The notes: generated by a model from the letters alone, not told the origin. 64,000 nucleotides of DNA from Herbaspirillum robiniae (GCF_002213415.1 NZ_NJGU01000006.1:310001-374000), one strand, 5' to 3'. Shown: positions 1 through 11,541, counted from the first letter of the stretch. Program-made: numbers and translations.

Positions 1-1
1 G

Positions 2-880
2 CAGCGCAACAAGAAGATCTTCATGAACACCGGCTGCAACTCCGACGAGCTACGCGGCAAGAGCTGCAACAAGTTCATGTTCCACATCGAGGCGGCCAAC
101 TCGACCTATGTGAAGGCCTGCGGCCAGCAGCTGCTGCAAAACGGCCTGATCAAGGGCAAGAAACTGTACGCGCTGACCGCCGACTACGCCTTCGGCCATG
201 ACCTGCTGCGCACCGCCAAGGTATTCGTCTCGGCCAACGGCGGCGCCATCACCAACGACGAGCTGGTGCCCACCGACGCCACCGACTTCAGCCCCTACCT
301 GCTGAAGATCCGCCAGGCCAAGCCGGACCTGGTGATCTCGAACCTGGCCGGCAACCAGATCACCAACTTCATCAAGCAGTACTCCGAGTTCGGCCTGCCC
401 TTCCCGATGTCGGGTTTCGGCTTCGACACCGTGGCCGCCTGGGGCGCGGGCGCCGACAACTTCGCCGGCACCTGGCCCACCACCTGGCACCACGATGTGG
501 ATGCGCCGTCGGCCAAGGCCTTCGTCGCCGCCTTCACCAAGAAATACGGCAAGCCGCCCGAGAACCAGGCCTGGGGCGAATACGTGGCCTTCCGTTCCAT
601 CGTGCAGGCGATCACCGAGACCAAGTCGCTGGATACGATGAAGCTGATCGAGTACTTCGAAAAAGGCGCCGAGGTCGACGTGCTCAAGGCGCGCAAGGGC
701 GTCTACCGCGCCTGGGACCACCAGCTGCTGCAGGAGATGTACACGCTCTCGCCCAAACCCAAGGGCCAGGCCAAGGACCAGTGGGATTTCCTGAAGCTGG
801 GCGCGGCCGTGCCCGGCCCGGGCGGCTCGCTGGAGTCGATCGCGCCGACCATGCAGGAAAACGCCTGCAAGTTCACGTAA
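2..880 (+). CDS. Branched-chain amino acid-type ABC transporter substrate-binding protein, 3' part
   Basis: The reading frame is open from the first bases of the window, so the 5' end with the signal peptide lies upstream; about 292 residues are visible. The fold is a type 1 periplasmic binding protein (LivK/AmiC class), judged from the pattern TADYAFGHDLLRTAK, PDLVISNLAGNQITNFIKQ and the C-terminal WGEYVAFRSIVQAI. It should capture a small organic acid or amino acid in the periplasm for the permease genes 260 bp downstream. The true ligand may not be an amino acid, because the following genes look catabolic for a hydroxy acid or carnitine-like compound. The family call is firm; the ligand is unknown. 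Confidence 0.9.
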   Translation, partial: QRNKKIFMNTGCNSDELRGKSCNKFMFHIEAANSTYVKACGQQLLQNGLIKGKKLYALTADYAFGHDLLRTAKVFVSANGGAITNDELVPTDATDFSPYLLKIRQAKPDLVISNLAGNQITNFIKQYSEFGLPFPMSGFGFDTVAAWGAGADNFAGTWPTTWHHDVDAPSAKAFVAAFTKKYGKPPENQAWGEYVAFRSIVQAITETKSLDTMKLIEYFEKGAEVDVLKARKGVYRAWDHQLLQEMYTLSPKPKGQAKDQWDFLKLGAAVPGPGGSLESIAPTMQENACKFT

Positions 881-1139
881 GGCGGGCAAAGCTGCTGCGC
901 GCGCCAATCCCGGCGCTGCGATGCCGGCCGTACATTTAGTGCTCACGTACGGCCGCGCTTCCCGCACCGGCCTTGGCGCTGGCGACGCTTTTCCAGCCTT
1001 ACGGCGGCATCTGTTCGGATGAATCGAATCGACCGCACGGAGGAACGCGCTGCCTCCCCTGCGTCGTCCGGACGAAAGTCAGGACTCAGCGTCGTTCAGC
1101 GGCCATCGCGCTGCAACGACGCCCCTTTGCGGAGCACCA

Positions 1140-2015
1140 ATGCAAATCGTTTTCCTGCTGGAACAAATACTCAACGGCCTGCTGGTCGGCGGCTATTACC
1201 TGCTGATCGCGCTGGGCCTGTCGCTGATCTTCAGCCTGGGCGGCATCGTCAACCTGGCGCACGGCGCCTTCTACGCGATCGGCGCCTACCTGGCCGTGGA
1301 GATCACCAAACACCTGGGCTTCACCGGCGCGGTGTTCATCTCGCCGATCGTGGTGGCCCTGATCGGCATCCTGTTCGAACGCTTCCTGCTGCGCCGTTTC
1401 TACTCGGCCGATCCCATCCTCGGCCTGCTCCTGACCTTCGGCCTGTCGATGGTGGCCGAGCAGCTGATCCGCATCGTCTGGGGCGCTTCGCCGCTGCCGG
1501 CCTCGATCCCGCCGGCCTTCAAGGGCCAGATCATGGTGGGCGACTTCATGTACTCCAAGTACCGTTTGCTGATGCTGGCCACCGTGCTGGCGGCGCTCAC
1601 GCTGATCTGGCTGCTGCTGAACAAGACCTCGTTCGGGCGCGTGGTGCGCGCCGGGGTGCAGAAGCCCGACATGGTCGCCGTGCTGGGCATCAAGCTGCAG
1701 CCCTACATGACCGCCATCGTGATGCTGGGCGTGGGCCTGGCGGCGCTGGCCGGCGTGCTGTTTGCGCCGATCTCGGGCGTGCATCCGGCCATGGGCGCGG
1801 AAATCATGACCGCCGCCTTCGTGGTGGTGGTGATCGGCGGCCTGGGCAGCTTCTGGGGCGTGATGGCCGCGGCGGTACTGGTGGGCGTGGTGCGCGGCAT
1901 CACCATCCAGTTCTACGCGCCGGCCGGCGAAGCCTCGATGTACCTGCTGATGCTGCTGGTACTGATCTTCCGTCCGCGCGGCCTGCTGGGCGAGCGCATC
2001 GAACGTTTTGAATGA
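1140..2015 (+). CDS. LivH-type branched-chain ABC transporter permease
   Basis: This 291-residue inner-membrane protein has about eight hydrophobic segments and the LivH-type N-terminus ILNGLLVGGYYLLIALGLSL, followed by GGIVNLAHGAFYAIGAY. It forms one half of the transmembrane channel of a branched-chain-type (HAAT) importer. The ATG at 1140 is preceded by GCGGAGC. Its stop codon at 2013-2015 lies 10 bp ahead of the ATG of the fused permease-ATPase gene, so the two are co-transcribed. The ligand cannot be read from the sequence. Confidence 0.93.
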   Translation: MQIVFLLEQILNGLLVGGYYLLIALGLSLIFSLGGIVNLAHGAFYAIGAYLAVEITKHLGFTGAVFISPIVVALIGILFERFLLRRFYSADPILGLLLTFGLSMVAEQLIRIVWGASPLPASIPPAFKGQIMVGDFMYSKYRLLMLATVLAALTLIWLLLNKTSFGRVVRAGVQKPDMVAVLGIKLQPYMTAIVMLGVGLAALAGVLFAPISGVHPAMGAEIMTAAFVVVVIGGLGSFWGVMAAAVLVGVVRGITIQFYAPAGEASMYLLMLLVLIFRPRGLLGERIERFE

Positions 2016-2025
2016 CAGGCGGATC

Positions 2026-4548
<2,523 letters not shown>

Positions 4549-4583
4549 CCACCTCCCCCTACCGTAACAAGGAAACACGCATC

Positions 4584-5369
4584 ATGGATCTGAACCTCAA
4601 GGACAAGAAAGTCATCGTCACCGCCGGCGCGCAAGGCATCGGCTTGGCCATCACCGCCGCCTTCGTCGAGGCCGGCGCGCAGGTGCACATCTGCGACGTC
4701 AGCGACGAGTTCCTCAACGCCGCGCGCGAACAGTTCAACAACGCGCCGGTGAGCTACAGCCACACCGACGTCACCGATGAAAAACAGGTCGACGCCATGT
4801 TCGCCGAGCTGTCCAAAAAGTGGGACGGCCGGCTCGACGTGCTGGTCAACAACGCCGGCATCGCCGGCCCCACCGCGCGCGTGGAAGACGTCGACCTGCC
4901 GGCCTGGGACCAGACCATCGCCGTCAACCTGACCGGCCCCTTCCTGTGCGCGCGCCGCGCGGTGCCGATGTTGAAGAAGAACGGCGGCGGCTCGGTGGTC
5001 AACATCTCGTCGGTGGCAGGCCGCCTCGGCTTCGCCCAGCGCACGCCGTACTCGGCCTCCAAGTACGGCATCATCGGCCTGACCGAAAGCTGGGCCATCG
5101 AGCTGGGCCCGGACAACATCCGCGTCAATGCGGTGCTGCCGGGCGTGGTAGCCGGTGCGCGCCAGGAGCGCGTGATCGCGGCCAAGGCCGCCTCCTACGG
5201 CATCGACCATGAAGAGATGCGCGAGCGCGTGCTCTCCAAGGTATCGATGCGTCAGATGGTCACCGCGGAAGACATCGCCAACCAGATCATCTTCATCTGC
5301 TCGCCGGCCGGCGCGTCCATCAGCGGGCGCAGCCTGTCGGTGTGCGGCAACGTCGAAACCCTGAGCTGA
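4584..5369 (+). CDS. SDR-family NAD(P)-dependent oxidoreductase
   Basis: This is a 261-residue classical short-chain dehydrogenase. It has a cofactor loop TAGAQGIG at residues 13-20, NNAG at 89-92, a catalytic Ser around 142-143 and the YSASK pair Tyr156/Lys160. It probably oxidises a hydroxyl group of the imported substrate or an intermediate. An AAGGAA box precedes the ATG. It lies 35 bp after the transporter gene and 13 bp before the 3-hydroxyacyl-CoA-type dehydrogenase, which implies an operon. The exact substrate is not readable. Confidence 0.9.
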   Translation: MDLNLKDKKVIVTAGAQGIGLAITAAFVEAGAQVHICDVSDEFLNAAREQFNNAPVSYSHTDVTDEKQVDAMFAELSKKWDGRLDVLVNNAGIAGPTARVEDVDLPAWDQTIAVNLTGPFLCARRAVPMLKKNGGGSVVNISSVAGRLGFAQRTPYSASKYGIIGLTESWAIELGPDNIRVNAVLPGVVAGARQERVIAAKAASYGIDHEEMRERVLSKVSMRQMVTAEDIANQIIFICSPAGASISGRSLSVCGNVETLS

Positions 5370-5382
5370 GGAGCCTTTCATC

Positions 5383-6315
5383 ATGAGCGAAAAGATCGCA
5401 GTCGTCGGCGCCGGCCTGATCGGCCGCGCCTGGGCCATCGTGTTCGCGCGCGCCGGCTTCAAGGTCGCCATCTGGGACGCCGTGCCGCAGGCGCTGCAGT
5501 CATGCCAGCAGCTGCTGCGCGAGAACGTCGGCGACCTGGCCCGGCATGGCCTGATCGCGGAAAGCGTGGAGGTGGTGCTGGAGCGCATCAAGCCCGCCGC
5601 CAGCCTGGCCGAGGCCTTGAAGGACGCCGCGCTGGTGCAGGAGAACGTGAAGGAGACGGTCGAGGTCAAGCGCGAGATCTTCGCCGAGATGGACCGCCTG
5701 GCCGCACCGGGCACCATCCTCACCAGTTCCACCTCGTGGATCCCCACCTCCGAATTCACCGAACACCTGCCCGGCCGCGAGCGCATCCTGGTGGCGCACC
5801 CGGTCAACCCGCCCTACCTCGTCCCGCTGGTGGAACTGGCGCCGGCGCCCTGGACCTCGAAGGCGACGGTCGAACGCGCGCGCGACATCTACACCCGCGC
5901 CGGCCAGTCGCCGGTGCTGCTGAAAAAGGAAATCACCGGCTTCCTGCTCAACCGCATCCAGGGTGCGGTGTTGAACGAGGCGTTGAATCTCTATGAAAAC
6001 GGCTATGCTTCCTCCGAAGATCTGGACAAGGTGCTGAAGGACGGGCTGGGCCTGCGCTGGTCCTTCATGGGGCCGTTCGAGACCATCGACCTGAACGCGC
6101 CCGAAGGCGTGCTGGACTACGCCAAGCGCTACGGCCATACCTACCGCGACGTCGCCAAGACGCAGCCGCCCAACGAATGGAAGGCCGAGACGCTGGCCGC
6201 CATCGAAAAGGAGAGACGCGCCGTCCTCGGCGCCGGCGCCCTGGGCGAGCGTGCGCGCTGGCGCGACAACCGCCTGATGGGTCTGGTGGCGCACAAGCGC
6301 AAGCAGCCGACGTAA
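5383..6315 (+). CDS. 3-hydroxyacyl-CoA dehydrogenase-family protein (carnitine dehydrogenase / lambda-crystallin type)
   Basis: This 310-residue protein has an N-terminal Rossmann domain with GAGLIG at residues 9-14 and the family stretch TSSTSWIPTSEF followed by HPVNPPYLVPLVEL. A C-terminal helical 3HCDH domain carries GFLLNRIQGAVLNEAL. The length and the HPVNPP motif suit L-carnitine dehydrogenase or lambda-crystallin/L-gulonate dehydrogenase relatives rather than the large fatty-acid oxidation enzymes. It would oxidise a 3-hydroxy acid to a 3-keto acid with NAD. The downstream beta-keto acid cleavage enzyme is the expected consumer of that product. Substrate identity is inference. Confidence 0.88.
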   Translation: MSEKIAVVGAGLIGRAWAIVFARAGFKVAIWDAVPQALQSCQQLLRENVGDLARHGLIAESVEVVLERIKPAASLAEALKDAALVQENVKETVEVKREIFAEMDRLAAPGTILTSSTSWIPTSEFTEHLPGRERILVAHPVNPPYLVPLVELAPAPWTSKATVERARDIYTRAGQSPVLLKKEITGFLLNRIQGAVLNEALNLYENGYASSEDLDKVLKDGLGLRWSFMGPFETIDLNAPEGVLDYAKRYGHTYRDVAKTQPPNEWKAETLAAIEKERRAVLGAGALGERARWRDNRLMGLVAHKRKQPT

Positions 6316-6392
6316 GCTACGGAGATGGCTGCGAGAACGACGCAAATAAGCTGGTAGCGCTGATCGATCTTCAGCGAAGTGCAGCGAACGTC

Positions 6393-6424
6393 GCTGGGTC
6401 CCCGCTTTCGCGGGGACGACGGAT
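6393..6424. repeat. REP-like palindrome
   Basis: The core is GTCCCCGC, a TTT-containing loop, then GCGGGGAC (arms 6398-6405 and 6410-6417), flanked by CTGG and GACGGA. The same core and flanks occur repeatedly in the tandem array at 40.4-41.3 kb, so this is a dispersed family in this genome. Translated, the family gives the familiar PAFAGMT and HPREGGDP strings. Confidence 0.85.
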
Positions 6425-6569
6425 TAAAAGAGATGCCGAGCCGACGCATCGAAGCCGCAGGCAAGCACGCAGGCAAGCAGCAAGCAGCAAGCACAGCGAA
6501 GCCGAAGGCGAGCAAGACACAGCGCGATGCCGAAGGCGAGCCGGATACGCTGTCCCCTTGTGGGCCAGC

Positions 6570-6653
6570 CGCCGGAGCGCGGTAAAAAATGGATCAGCGG
6601 GGCAGCCGGAGCGAAGCGACTCTGCCCTGCCCATTTTTTACCGCGCTCCGGCG
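6570..6653. repeat. Perfect 23-bp inverted repeat
   Basis: Arm 6570-6592 (ending GGTAAAAAATGG) is the exact reverse complement of 6631-6653 (beginning CCATTTTTTACC), with a 38-bp spacer. It could form a long cruciform or RNA stem. The neighbouring sequence (AACCCCGAAGGGGCT at 6656-6670) holds a second short palindrome. The function is unknown; a miniature transposable element or a transcription barrier are both possible. Confidence 0.85.
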
Positions 6654-6686
6654 GGAACCCCGAAGGGGCTGGCACTTAGGGGCCGC

Positions 6687-6727
6687 CTTTCTTTGCTTAC
6701 TTTCTTTGGCGGAGCAAAGAAAGTGAG
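6687..6727. repeat. CTTTCTTTGC palindromic element
   Basis: CTTTCTTTGC at 6687-6696 pairs with GCAAAGAAAG at 6714-6723. An overlapping CTTACTTTCTTTG pairs with CAAAGAAAGTGAG with one mismatch. Near-identical CTTTCTTTGCTTACTTTCTTTG elements are, to my knowledge, common between genes in beta- and gammaproteobacteria. That statement is recollection, not a search result. Confidence 0.6.
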
Positions 6728-6892
6728 CGGCTGCCGGGCCGCTCCCGGCGCTCCGCTTCGACCGGAGAAAGATAAGCCCAGAGCCAGTACACCGGCACGC
6801 AGCAAGACCAGACTTAAAAGAAAAGAACACCACCAGACAAGCAACACCAAACACAAAACCATCAACACAACAAACACCCAAAGGAGCACACC

Positions 6893-7825
6893 ATGGCCAA
6901 ACCCCGCAAAGTCATCATCACCTGCGCCGTCACCGGCGCCATCCACACCCCGTCGATGTCGCCCTACCTCCCGGTGACCCCCGACGAAATCCGCGACGCC
7001 GCACTGGGCGCGGCCGAAGCCGGCGCCGCCATCGTCCACCTGCACGCGCGCGACCCGCAAAACGGCAAGCCGACGCAAGACCCGGCCGAGTTCCGCAAAT
7101 TCCTGCCCGGCATCAAGGCCAAGTCCAACGTCGTCATCAACCTGACCACCGGCGGCGCCCCCACCATGGGCGTGGAAGAACGCCTGCAACCGGCGCTGCA
7201 ACTGAAACCGGAAGTCGCCTCCCTGAACATGGGCTCGATGAACTTCGGCCTGTATGAAATGCTGGGCCGCTTCAAGGACTTCAAGTACGACTGGGAAAAG
7301 CCCTACCTGGCCGAATCCGACGACCGCATCTTCCGCAACACCTTCAAGGACATCGCCTACATCCTCGAATCCTGCAGCGCCAACCAGACCCGCTTCGAGA
7401 TCGAGTGCTACGACATCGGCCACCTCTACACCGCGGCCCACTTCATCGACCGCGGCCTGATCAAGCCGCCGTTCCTGATCCAGTCGGTGTTCGGCCTGCG
7501 CGGCGGCATCGGCAACGACATGGAAGACGTCATGCACATGAAGCGCACCGCTGACCGCCTCTTTGGCGACGACTACTTCTGGTCGGTGCTGGGCGCCGGC
7601 CGCGGCCAGATCCCGATCGCCACCATGTCGGCGGCGATGGGCGGCCACACCCGCGTCGGCCTGGAAGATTCGCTGTGGGACGGCCCGGGCCAGCTGGCGA
7701 AAAGCAATGCCGACCAGGTCAAGCGCATCCGCACCGTGATCGAGGCGCTGTCGCTGGAAGTGGCCACGCCGGACGACGCGCGCGAAATGCTCAAGCTCAA
7801 GGGCGGCAACAACGTCGCGTTCTGA
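6893..7825 (+). CDS. Beta-keto acid cleavage enzyme (BKACE, DUF849 family)
   Basis: This 310-residue TIM-barrel enzyme belongs to the Kce/BKACE family. That family condenses a beta-keto acid with acetyl-CoA and cleaves the product to acetoacetate plus a new acyl-CoA. The N-terminus KVIITCAVTGAIHTPS, the zinc-ligand pair HLH (His49/His51) in IVHLHARDP, and the C-terminal SVFGLRGGIGND are family hallmarks. AAGGAG lies 7 bp before the ATG at 6893. With the two upstream dehydrogenases it forms a hydroxy-acid to keto-acid to acyl-CoA scheme similar to carnitine or 3-hydroxy acid catabolism. The substrate is inference. Confidence 0.93.
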   Translation: MAKPRKVIITCAVTGAIHTPSMSPYLPVTPDEIRDAALGAAEAGAAIVHLHARDPQNGKPTQDPAEFRKFLPGIKAKSNVVINLTTGGAPTMGVEERLQPALQLKPEVASLNMGSMNFGLYEMLGRFKDFKYDWEKPYLAESDDRIFRNTFKDIAYILESCSANQTRFEIECYDIGHLYTAAHFIDRGLIKPPFLIQSVFGLRGGIGNDMEDVMHMKRTADRLFGDDYFWSVLGAGRGQIPIATMSAAMGGHTRVGLEDSLWDGPGQLAKSNADQVKRIRTVIEALSLEVATPDDAREMLKLKGGNNVAF

Positions 7826-7863
7826 GGCAACAGCGGCAGAAACGGCAGCACGACCAGCGACAT

Positions 7864-7903
7864 AAAAAGCCGGAGCGCGGACCACCGCGCCCCGGCTTTT
7901 TCT
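7864..7903 (+). terminator. Rho-independent terminator after the BKACE gene
   Basis: AAAAAGCCGG at 7864-7873 pairs with CCGGCTTTTT around 7892-7901. The inner stem GCGCGG/CCGCGC is interrupted by one mismatch, and the hairpin is followed by CTTTG. It closes the transporter-dehydrogenase-BKACE transcription unit before thyA. Confidence 0.8.
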
Positions 7904-7995
7904 TTGTGGGCCATCTCCTGCGCGAGAAAGTTTCCCGCAGGATTTATCAAGGCGGCAACATGTCCCGCCGCCCGGTCCGGGCGCCGGCAATAGGC

Positions 7996-8001
7996 TACAA
8001 T
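7996..8001 (+). promoter_or_regulatory. Possible thyA -10 box
   Basis: TACAAT lies in the context GGCTACAATCTCC, about 75 bp before the thyA ATG and after the upstream terminator. No clear -35 match is seen 17 bp upstream. Confidence 0.4.
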
Positions 8002-8075
8002 CTCCCCCATCCGATTGAGCCGCCGAACCGCGCCGCGCATTTGCCGCGCCGGGCCGGCCTTTGCACCAGACCCCG

Positions 8076-9047
8076 ATGAAACAATACCAAGACCTGATCC
8101 AAGACGTACTCGACAACGGCAGCTGGCAAGAGAACCGCACCGGCATCCGCACCCTTTCCGTGCCGGGCGCGATGATGCGCTTCGACCTGCAAAAGGGCTT
8201 CCCGGCCGTCACGACCAAGCGCCTGGCGTTCAAGTCGGTGGTGGGCGAGCTGGTGGGTTTCCTGCGCGCCACCCGCAGCGCGGCGACCTTCCGCGAACTG
8301 GGCTGCAAGGTCTGGGACCAGAATGCCAATGAAAACGCCGAATGGCTGGCCAACCCCTTCCGCGCAGGCACCGACGACCTCGGTCCGGTGTACGGCGTGC
8401 AGTGGCGCGAGTGGCCCGCCTACAAGGTGATCGACGCCGGCAAGACCGACCGGATTGAAGCCGCGCAACGCAAGGGCTTCAGCGTCGTCTCCGCGCTGAC
8501 CGACAACGGCCAGGACAAGGTACTGCTGTACAAGGCGGTGGATCAGCTGCGCGAATGCCTGGACACCATCATCAACAATCCGGCCAGCCGCCGCATCCTG
8601 TTCCACGGCTGGAATTGCGCCGTGCTGGACGAAGTCGCCTTGCCGGCGTGCCATTTGCTTTATCAGTTCCTGCCCAACCAGGCGACCAGGGAAATCTCGC
8701 TCTGCCTTTACGTGCGCAGCAACGACATCGGCCTGGGCACGCCGTTCAACCTGGCCGAAGGCGCGGCGCTGCTGCACCTGGTCGGCCGCCTCACCGGCTA
8801 CAAGCCGCGCTGGTTCACCTATTTCGTCGGCGACGCCCACATCTACGAGAACCACATCGAGATGGTGACCGAGCAGCTCAAGCGCGAGCCCTATGCCGCG
8901 CCGCAGCTGGTCATCGCCGACCGCGTGCCCGACTTCGCCGTGACCGGCAAGTACGAGCCGCAATGGCTGGAACAGGTCGAGCCGGGCGACTTCATGCTGG
9001 AAAACTACCAGCACCACGCCCCGCTGACCGCGCCGATGGCGGTCTGA
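8076..9047 (+). CDS. thyA: Thymidylate synthase
   Basis: ThyA methylates dUMP to dTMP using methylene-tetrahydrofolate. The catalytic Cys lies in ALPACH (Cys192), and [13 protein letters not shown] and RRILFHGWN are typical substrate-binding segments. At 323 residues it is about 60 longer than the common 264-residue form. The extra residues fall mainly between YGVQWREWP and VDQLRECLD, where folate and active-site strands normally follow directly. The ATG at 8076 matches the conserved MKQYQDL start; a TTG 15 bp upstream is in frame but unneeded. folA, which recycles its dihydrofolate product, lies about 11 kb away. Confidence 0.96.
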   Translation: MKQYQDLIQDVLDNGSWQENRTGIRTLSVPGAMMRFDLQKGFPAVTTKRLAFKSVVGELVGFLRATRSAATFRELGCKVWDQNANENAEWLANPFRAGTDDLGPVYGVQWREWPAYKVIDAGKTDRIEAAQRKGFSVVSALTDNGQDKVLLYKAVDQLRECLDTIINNPASRRILFHGWNCAVLDEVALPACHLLYQFLPNQATREISLCLYVRSNDIGLGTPFNLAEGAALLHLVGRLTGYKPRWFTYFVGDAHIYENHIEMVTEQLKREPYAAPQLVIADRVPDFAVTGKYEPQWLEQVEPGDFMLENYQHHAPLTAPMAV

Positions 9048-9084
9048 CCGCTACGGCGTACGACCAGGCGGGGCGTCGCCCCGC

Positions 9085-10044
9085 CTACTTCTTCTTGCGT
9101 ATTGCCGACAGCTGCTCCTTCGGGAGCGGCGCATAGTCCGCCGGATCCGGCGAACTCGTCACTTTGGCGATGGCAGCCCGGGTCTCGGCGCTCATCGGCC
9201 AGTTCAGGTTCTGGCCGCCCGGCAGCGTCGGCGACTGGAACCACTTGGCATAGAGCTTGTTGATGTCGCCGGACTTGAACAGGCTGTCGATATTGCCCTC
9301 CACCAGCGCCTTGAACTCGGGATCGTTCTTGCGATAGATCAGCCCGAACGGTTCCACCGAGAGCGCATCTTTGCTCAGCACCAGTTCATTTTTCAGCTTG
9401 CTGCCGCCGGCCAGCGAGGCCAGCACGATGTCATCGTTCATGAAGGCGGCGACGCGGCCGGTTTCCATCAGCAGCATGCCCTCGGCGGTGTCGCGCGAGG
9501 GCACGATGTCGATGCCCAGCTTCTGCTCGTCGTTGAGCGTGGACACCAGCTTGATGTGGGTGGTGCCGCTGTTGATCGCCAGGCGCTTGCCGCGCAGGTC
9601 AGCCAGGGTCTGGATCGCCGCCGCCTTCTTCGACAGCAGGCGCGACCCGCTGACGTAGTAGGTGGGAGAGAATTGCACGACATTCTGGCGCTCGGCGGTA
9701 TTGGTGGTGTTGCCGCATTCGATGTCCACGGTGCCGTTCTGGATCAGCGGGATGCGCGTGGACGAGGTGACCGGCATCATCGTGATCTTCATCTGTTCGA
9801 GCCCCAGGCGGCGCTGGACGCTGCGCGCGATGCCAAGGCAAATGTCGAGGGCGTAGCCTTCGTACTCCTGCTTGTCGTTCAGGTAGGAGAACGGCTTGGC
9901 CGAGTCGCGCACGCCCAGCACGATCACGCCCTTCTCCCGGATCTTCTTCAGGGTTCCCCCCACCTCGTCGGCCGGCGCCGCGTGGGTAGTGCCGGCGGCC
10001 AGCCCCAGGGCCAGTCCGGTTGCCGCAAGTGCCTTGCAGATCAT
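9085..10044 (-). CDS. Glutamate/aspartate-type ABC transporter substrate-binding protein
   Basis: This 319-residue SBP_bac_3-family protein has a signal peptide ending near THAAPADEV. The family core follows: GVIVLGVRDSAKPFSY, DICLGIARSV, and IECGNTTNTAERQ, the GltI-type ligand loop. It should bind an acidic amino acid in the periplasm. A strong GGGAGAG box precedes the ATG. No permease or ATPase gene lies nearby, so it is an orphan component. It sits 39 bp downstream of the VOC gene and is probably co-transcribed with it. Ligand specificity is inferred from resemblance to GltI. Confidence 0.88.
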   Translation of the reverse strand: MICKALAATGLALGLAAGTTHAAPADEVGGTLKKIREKGVIVLGVRDSAKPFSYLNDKQEYEGYALDICLGIARSVQRRLGLEQMKITMMPVTSSTRIPLIQNGTVDIECGNTTNTAERQNVVQFSPTYYVSGSRLLSKKAAAIQTLADLRGKRLAINSGTTHIKLVSTLNDEQKLGIDIVPSRDTAEGMLLMETGRVAAFMNDDIVLASLAGGSKLKNELVLSKDALSVEPFGLIYRKNDPEFKALVEGNIDSLFKSGDINKLYAKWFQSPTLPGGQNLNWPMSAETRAAIAKVTSSPDPADYAPLPKEQLSAIRKKK

Positions 10045-10083
10045 TGCTCTCTCCCTTTTTGGTTTTCGTTTTTGCCTGCGGCC

Positions 10084-10506
10084 TTACTTGGCGAAGATGT
10101 AGTCCATGTTGGCGAAGGACTTGAACTCCAGCGCATTGCCCGACGGGTCCAGGAAGAACATGGTGGCCTGCTCGCCGACCTCGCCCTTGAAGCGGATATA
10201 GGGCTCGATGATGAACTTGATGCCGGCCGCCTTGAGCCTGTCGGCCAGCGCGTTCCACTCGTCCAGCGAGAGGATGGCGCCGAAGTGGCGCGACGGCACC
10301 TCATGGTCGTCGACGTCGTTGCTGACGCTGAAGCCCGCTTCCTCCGGCGCCAGGTGCGCCACCAGCTGGTGGCCGTAGAAGTTGAAGTCCACCCATTTCT
10401 CCGAACTGCGGCCTTCCGGGCAGCCGAGCAGGTCGCCGTAGAAGGCGCGGGCCTCGGCGATGTCCTTCACGGGAAAGGCGAGGTGGAAGAGAGAGTTCGA
10501 GTTCAT
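10084..10506 (-). CDS. VOC (glyoxalase/bleomycin-resistance) family protein
   Basis: This 140-residue protein has the vicinal-oxygen-chelate pattern. [21 protein letters not shown] forms the first beta-alpha module with a metal-ligand His, and [16 protein letters not shown] forms the last strand with a Glu ligand. It is a metal-dependent lyase, isomerase or dioxygenase of unknown substrate. It is divergent from the LysR gene at 10648, which is its likely regulator, and precedes the amino-acid binding protein gene. Confidence 0.85.
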   Translation of the reverse strand: MNSNSLFHLAFPVKDIAEARAFYGDLLGCPEGRSSEKWVDFNFYGHQLVAHLAPEEAGFSVSNDVDDHEVPSRHFGAILSLDEWNALADRLKAAGIKFIIEPYIRFKGEVGEQATMFFLDPSGNALEFKSFANMDYIFAK

Positions 10507-10597
10507 GTCATATCCCTGTAGATGAGTAAAGCTCGCGGGGCCTGCGAGACAAAGCCCTCTTGATGGCGAGGTTTTTCAGTCTATCGATGAGATATAT

Positions 10598-10614
10598 TTA
10601 TGTGAAATTCATAA
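10598..10614. promoter_or_regulatory. Candidate LysR operator (TTATG-N7-CATAA)
   Basis: The inverted repeat TTATG-N7-CATAA contains a T-N11-A core and lies in the AT-rich gap between the divergent VOC and LysR genes, about 35 bp before the LysR start. This is the usual position for a LysR-type autoregulatory site. Binding is inference. Confidence 0.55.
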
Positions 10615-10647
10615 TTCTCGTCTCCATCATCTAAATTTTTGATATCG

Positions 10648-11541
10648 ATGATCCGCTACCTGAAGACCTTCATCGCCGCCGCCAGGCTGGGCTCCTTCTC
10701 CACCGCAGGGGCCCGCCTGGGCCTGACGCAATCGGCGGTAAGCATGCAGATCCAGCGCCTGGAGGCCGAGCTGAACTGCGAACTTTTCATGCGCATCGGC
10801 AAGACGGTGGTGGTCAGCGAGCACGGCAAGCAGTTGCTGGCGACGGCGCAGCAGGTGATCGATCTGTTCGAGTCGATGAAGGGGCAGTCCGAGCTTTCCA
10901 GCGCGCGCGGCAAGATCGACATCGGCGCCATCTCCACGGTGCAGCTGGGCCTGCTGCCGGCGGCCCTGGGCGAGTTCAGGAAGCGCTTCCCGCTGATCGA
11001 GCTCAACGTGGTGCCGGGCACCTCGGTGCAGCTGATGTCGCTGATCGACAGCAACGACCTGTCGCTGGCCGTGATGATCCGGCCCAACCTGAGAATGACC
11101 AAGGGGATGAAGTGGACCACGCTGCTGCGCGAGACCTATGTGGCGATCTGCCCGGCGGCGGTCAAGGAGGAGTCGGTCAAGGAGTTGCTGGCCAGGCACC
11201 CGTTCCTGCGCTACAGCCGCAGGTCATATGGCGGCCAGCTGGTGGACCGGTTCTTGAAGCGCAGCAGGCTGCAGGTCAACGACGCGATGGAGCTGGACGA
11301 GCCCATGGTGATCACGGAAATGGTGCGCCAGGGCCTGGGCGTTTCCATCATTCCCTTTGACCTGGTCTCCGGCAACCTGGGCAAGAAGATCCGGCTGCTG
11401 CCCTTGCCGGGGCAGGCGTTCCACCGCGAGATCGGCATCCTGCGCCGCACCGCGCCGGAACCCAATGCGGCGCTGGAACAGCTGATCGAAAGCATCTCCG
11501 GCGCGGCGGCGCGACTGGATAGCGCTGCCGGCAAAGCGTAG
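10648..11541 (+). CDS. LysR-family transcriptional regulator
   Basis: This 297-residue regulator has an N-terminal winged helix (MIRYLKTFIAAARLGSFSTAGARLGLTQSAVSMQIQ as consecutive motif blocks) and a C-terminal periplasmic-binding-like effector domain. I preferred the ATG at 10648; a TTG three codons upstream is possible. It is divergent from the VOC-binding protein pair and shares a 141-bp AT-rich intergenic region with a T-N11-A palindrome, so it probably controls that pair and itself. The effector is unknown. Confidence 0.92.
   Translation: MIRYLKTFIAAARLGSFSTAGARLGLTQSAVSMQIQRLEAELNCELFMRIGKTVVVSEHGKQLLATAQQVIDLFESMKGQSELSSARGKIDIGAISTVQLGLLPAALGEFRKRFPLIELNVVPGTSVQLMSLIDSNDLSLAVMIRPNLRMTKGMKWTTLLRETYVAICPAAVKEESVKELLARHPFLRYSRRSYGGQLVDRFLKRSRLQVNDAMELDEPMVITEMVRQGLGVSIIPFDLVSGNLGKKIRLLPLPGQAFHREIGILRRTAPEPNAALEQLIESISGAAARLDSAAGKA

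Larger units (their letters stand above)
6316..6892. other. 577-bp intergenic region rich in palindromes
   Basis: No gene is supported here. From left to right it holds a REP-like hairpin (6398-6417), a low-complexity AAGCAGC/AAGGCGAGC stretch (about 6455-6545), a perfect 23-bp inverted repeat (6570-6653) and a CTTTCTTTGC/GCAAAGAAAG hairpin (6687-6727). An AC-rich leader runs into the next gene. The block separates two genes that otherwise look functionally linked, so it may be a late insertion of repetitive sequence in an operon. Confidence 0.7.
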
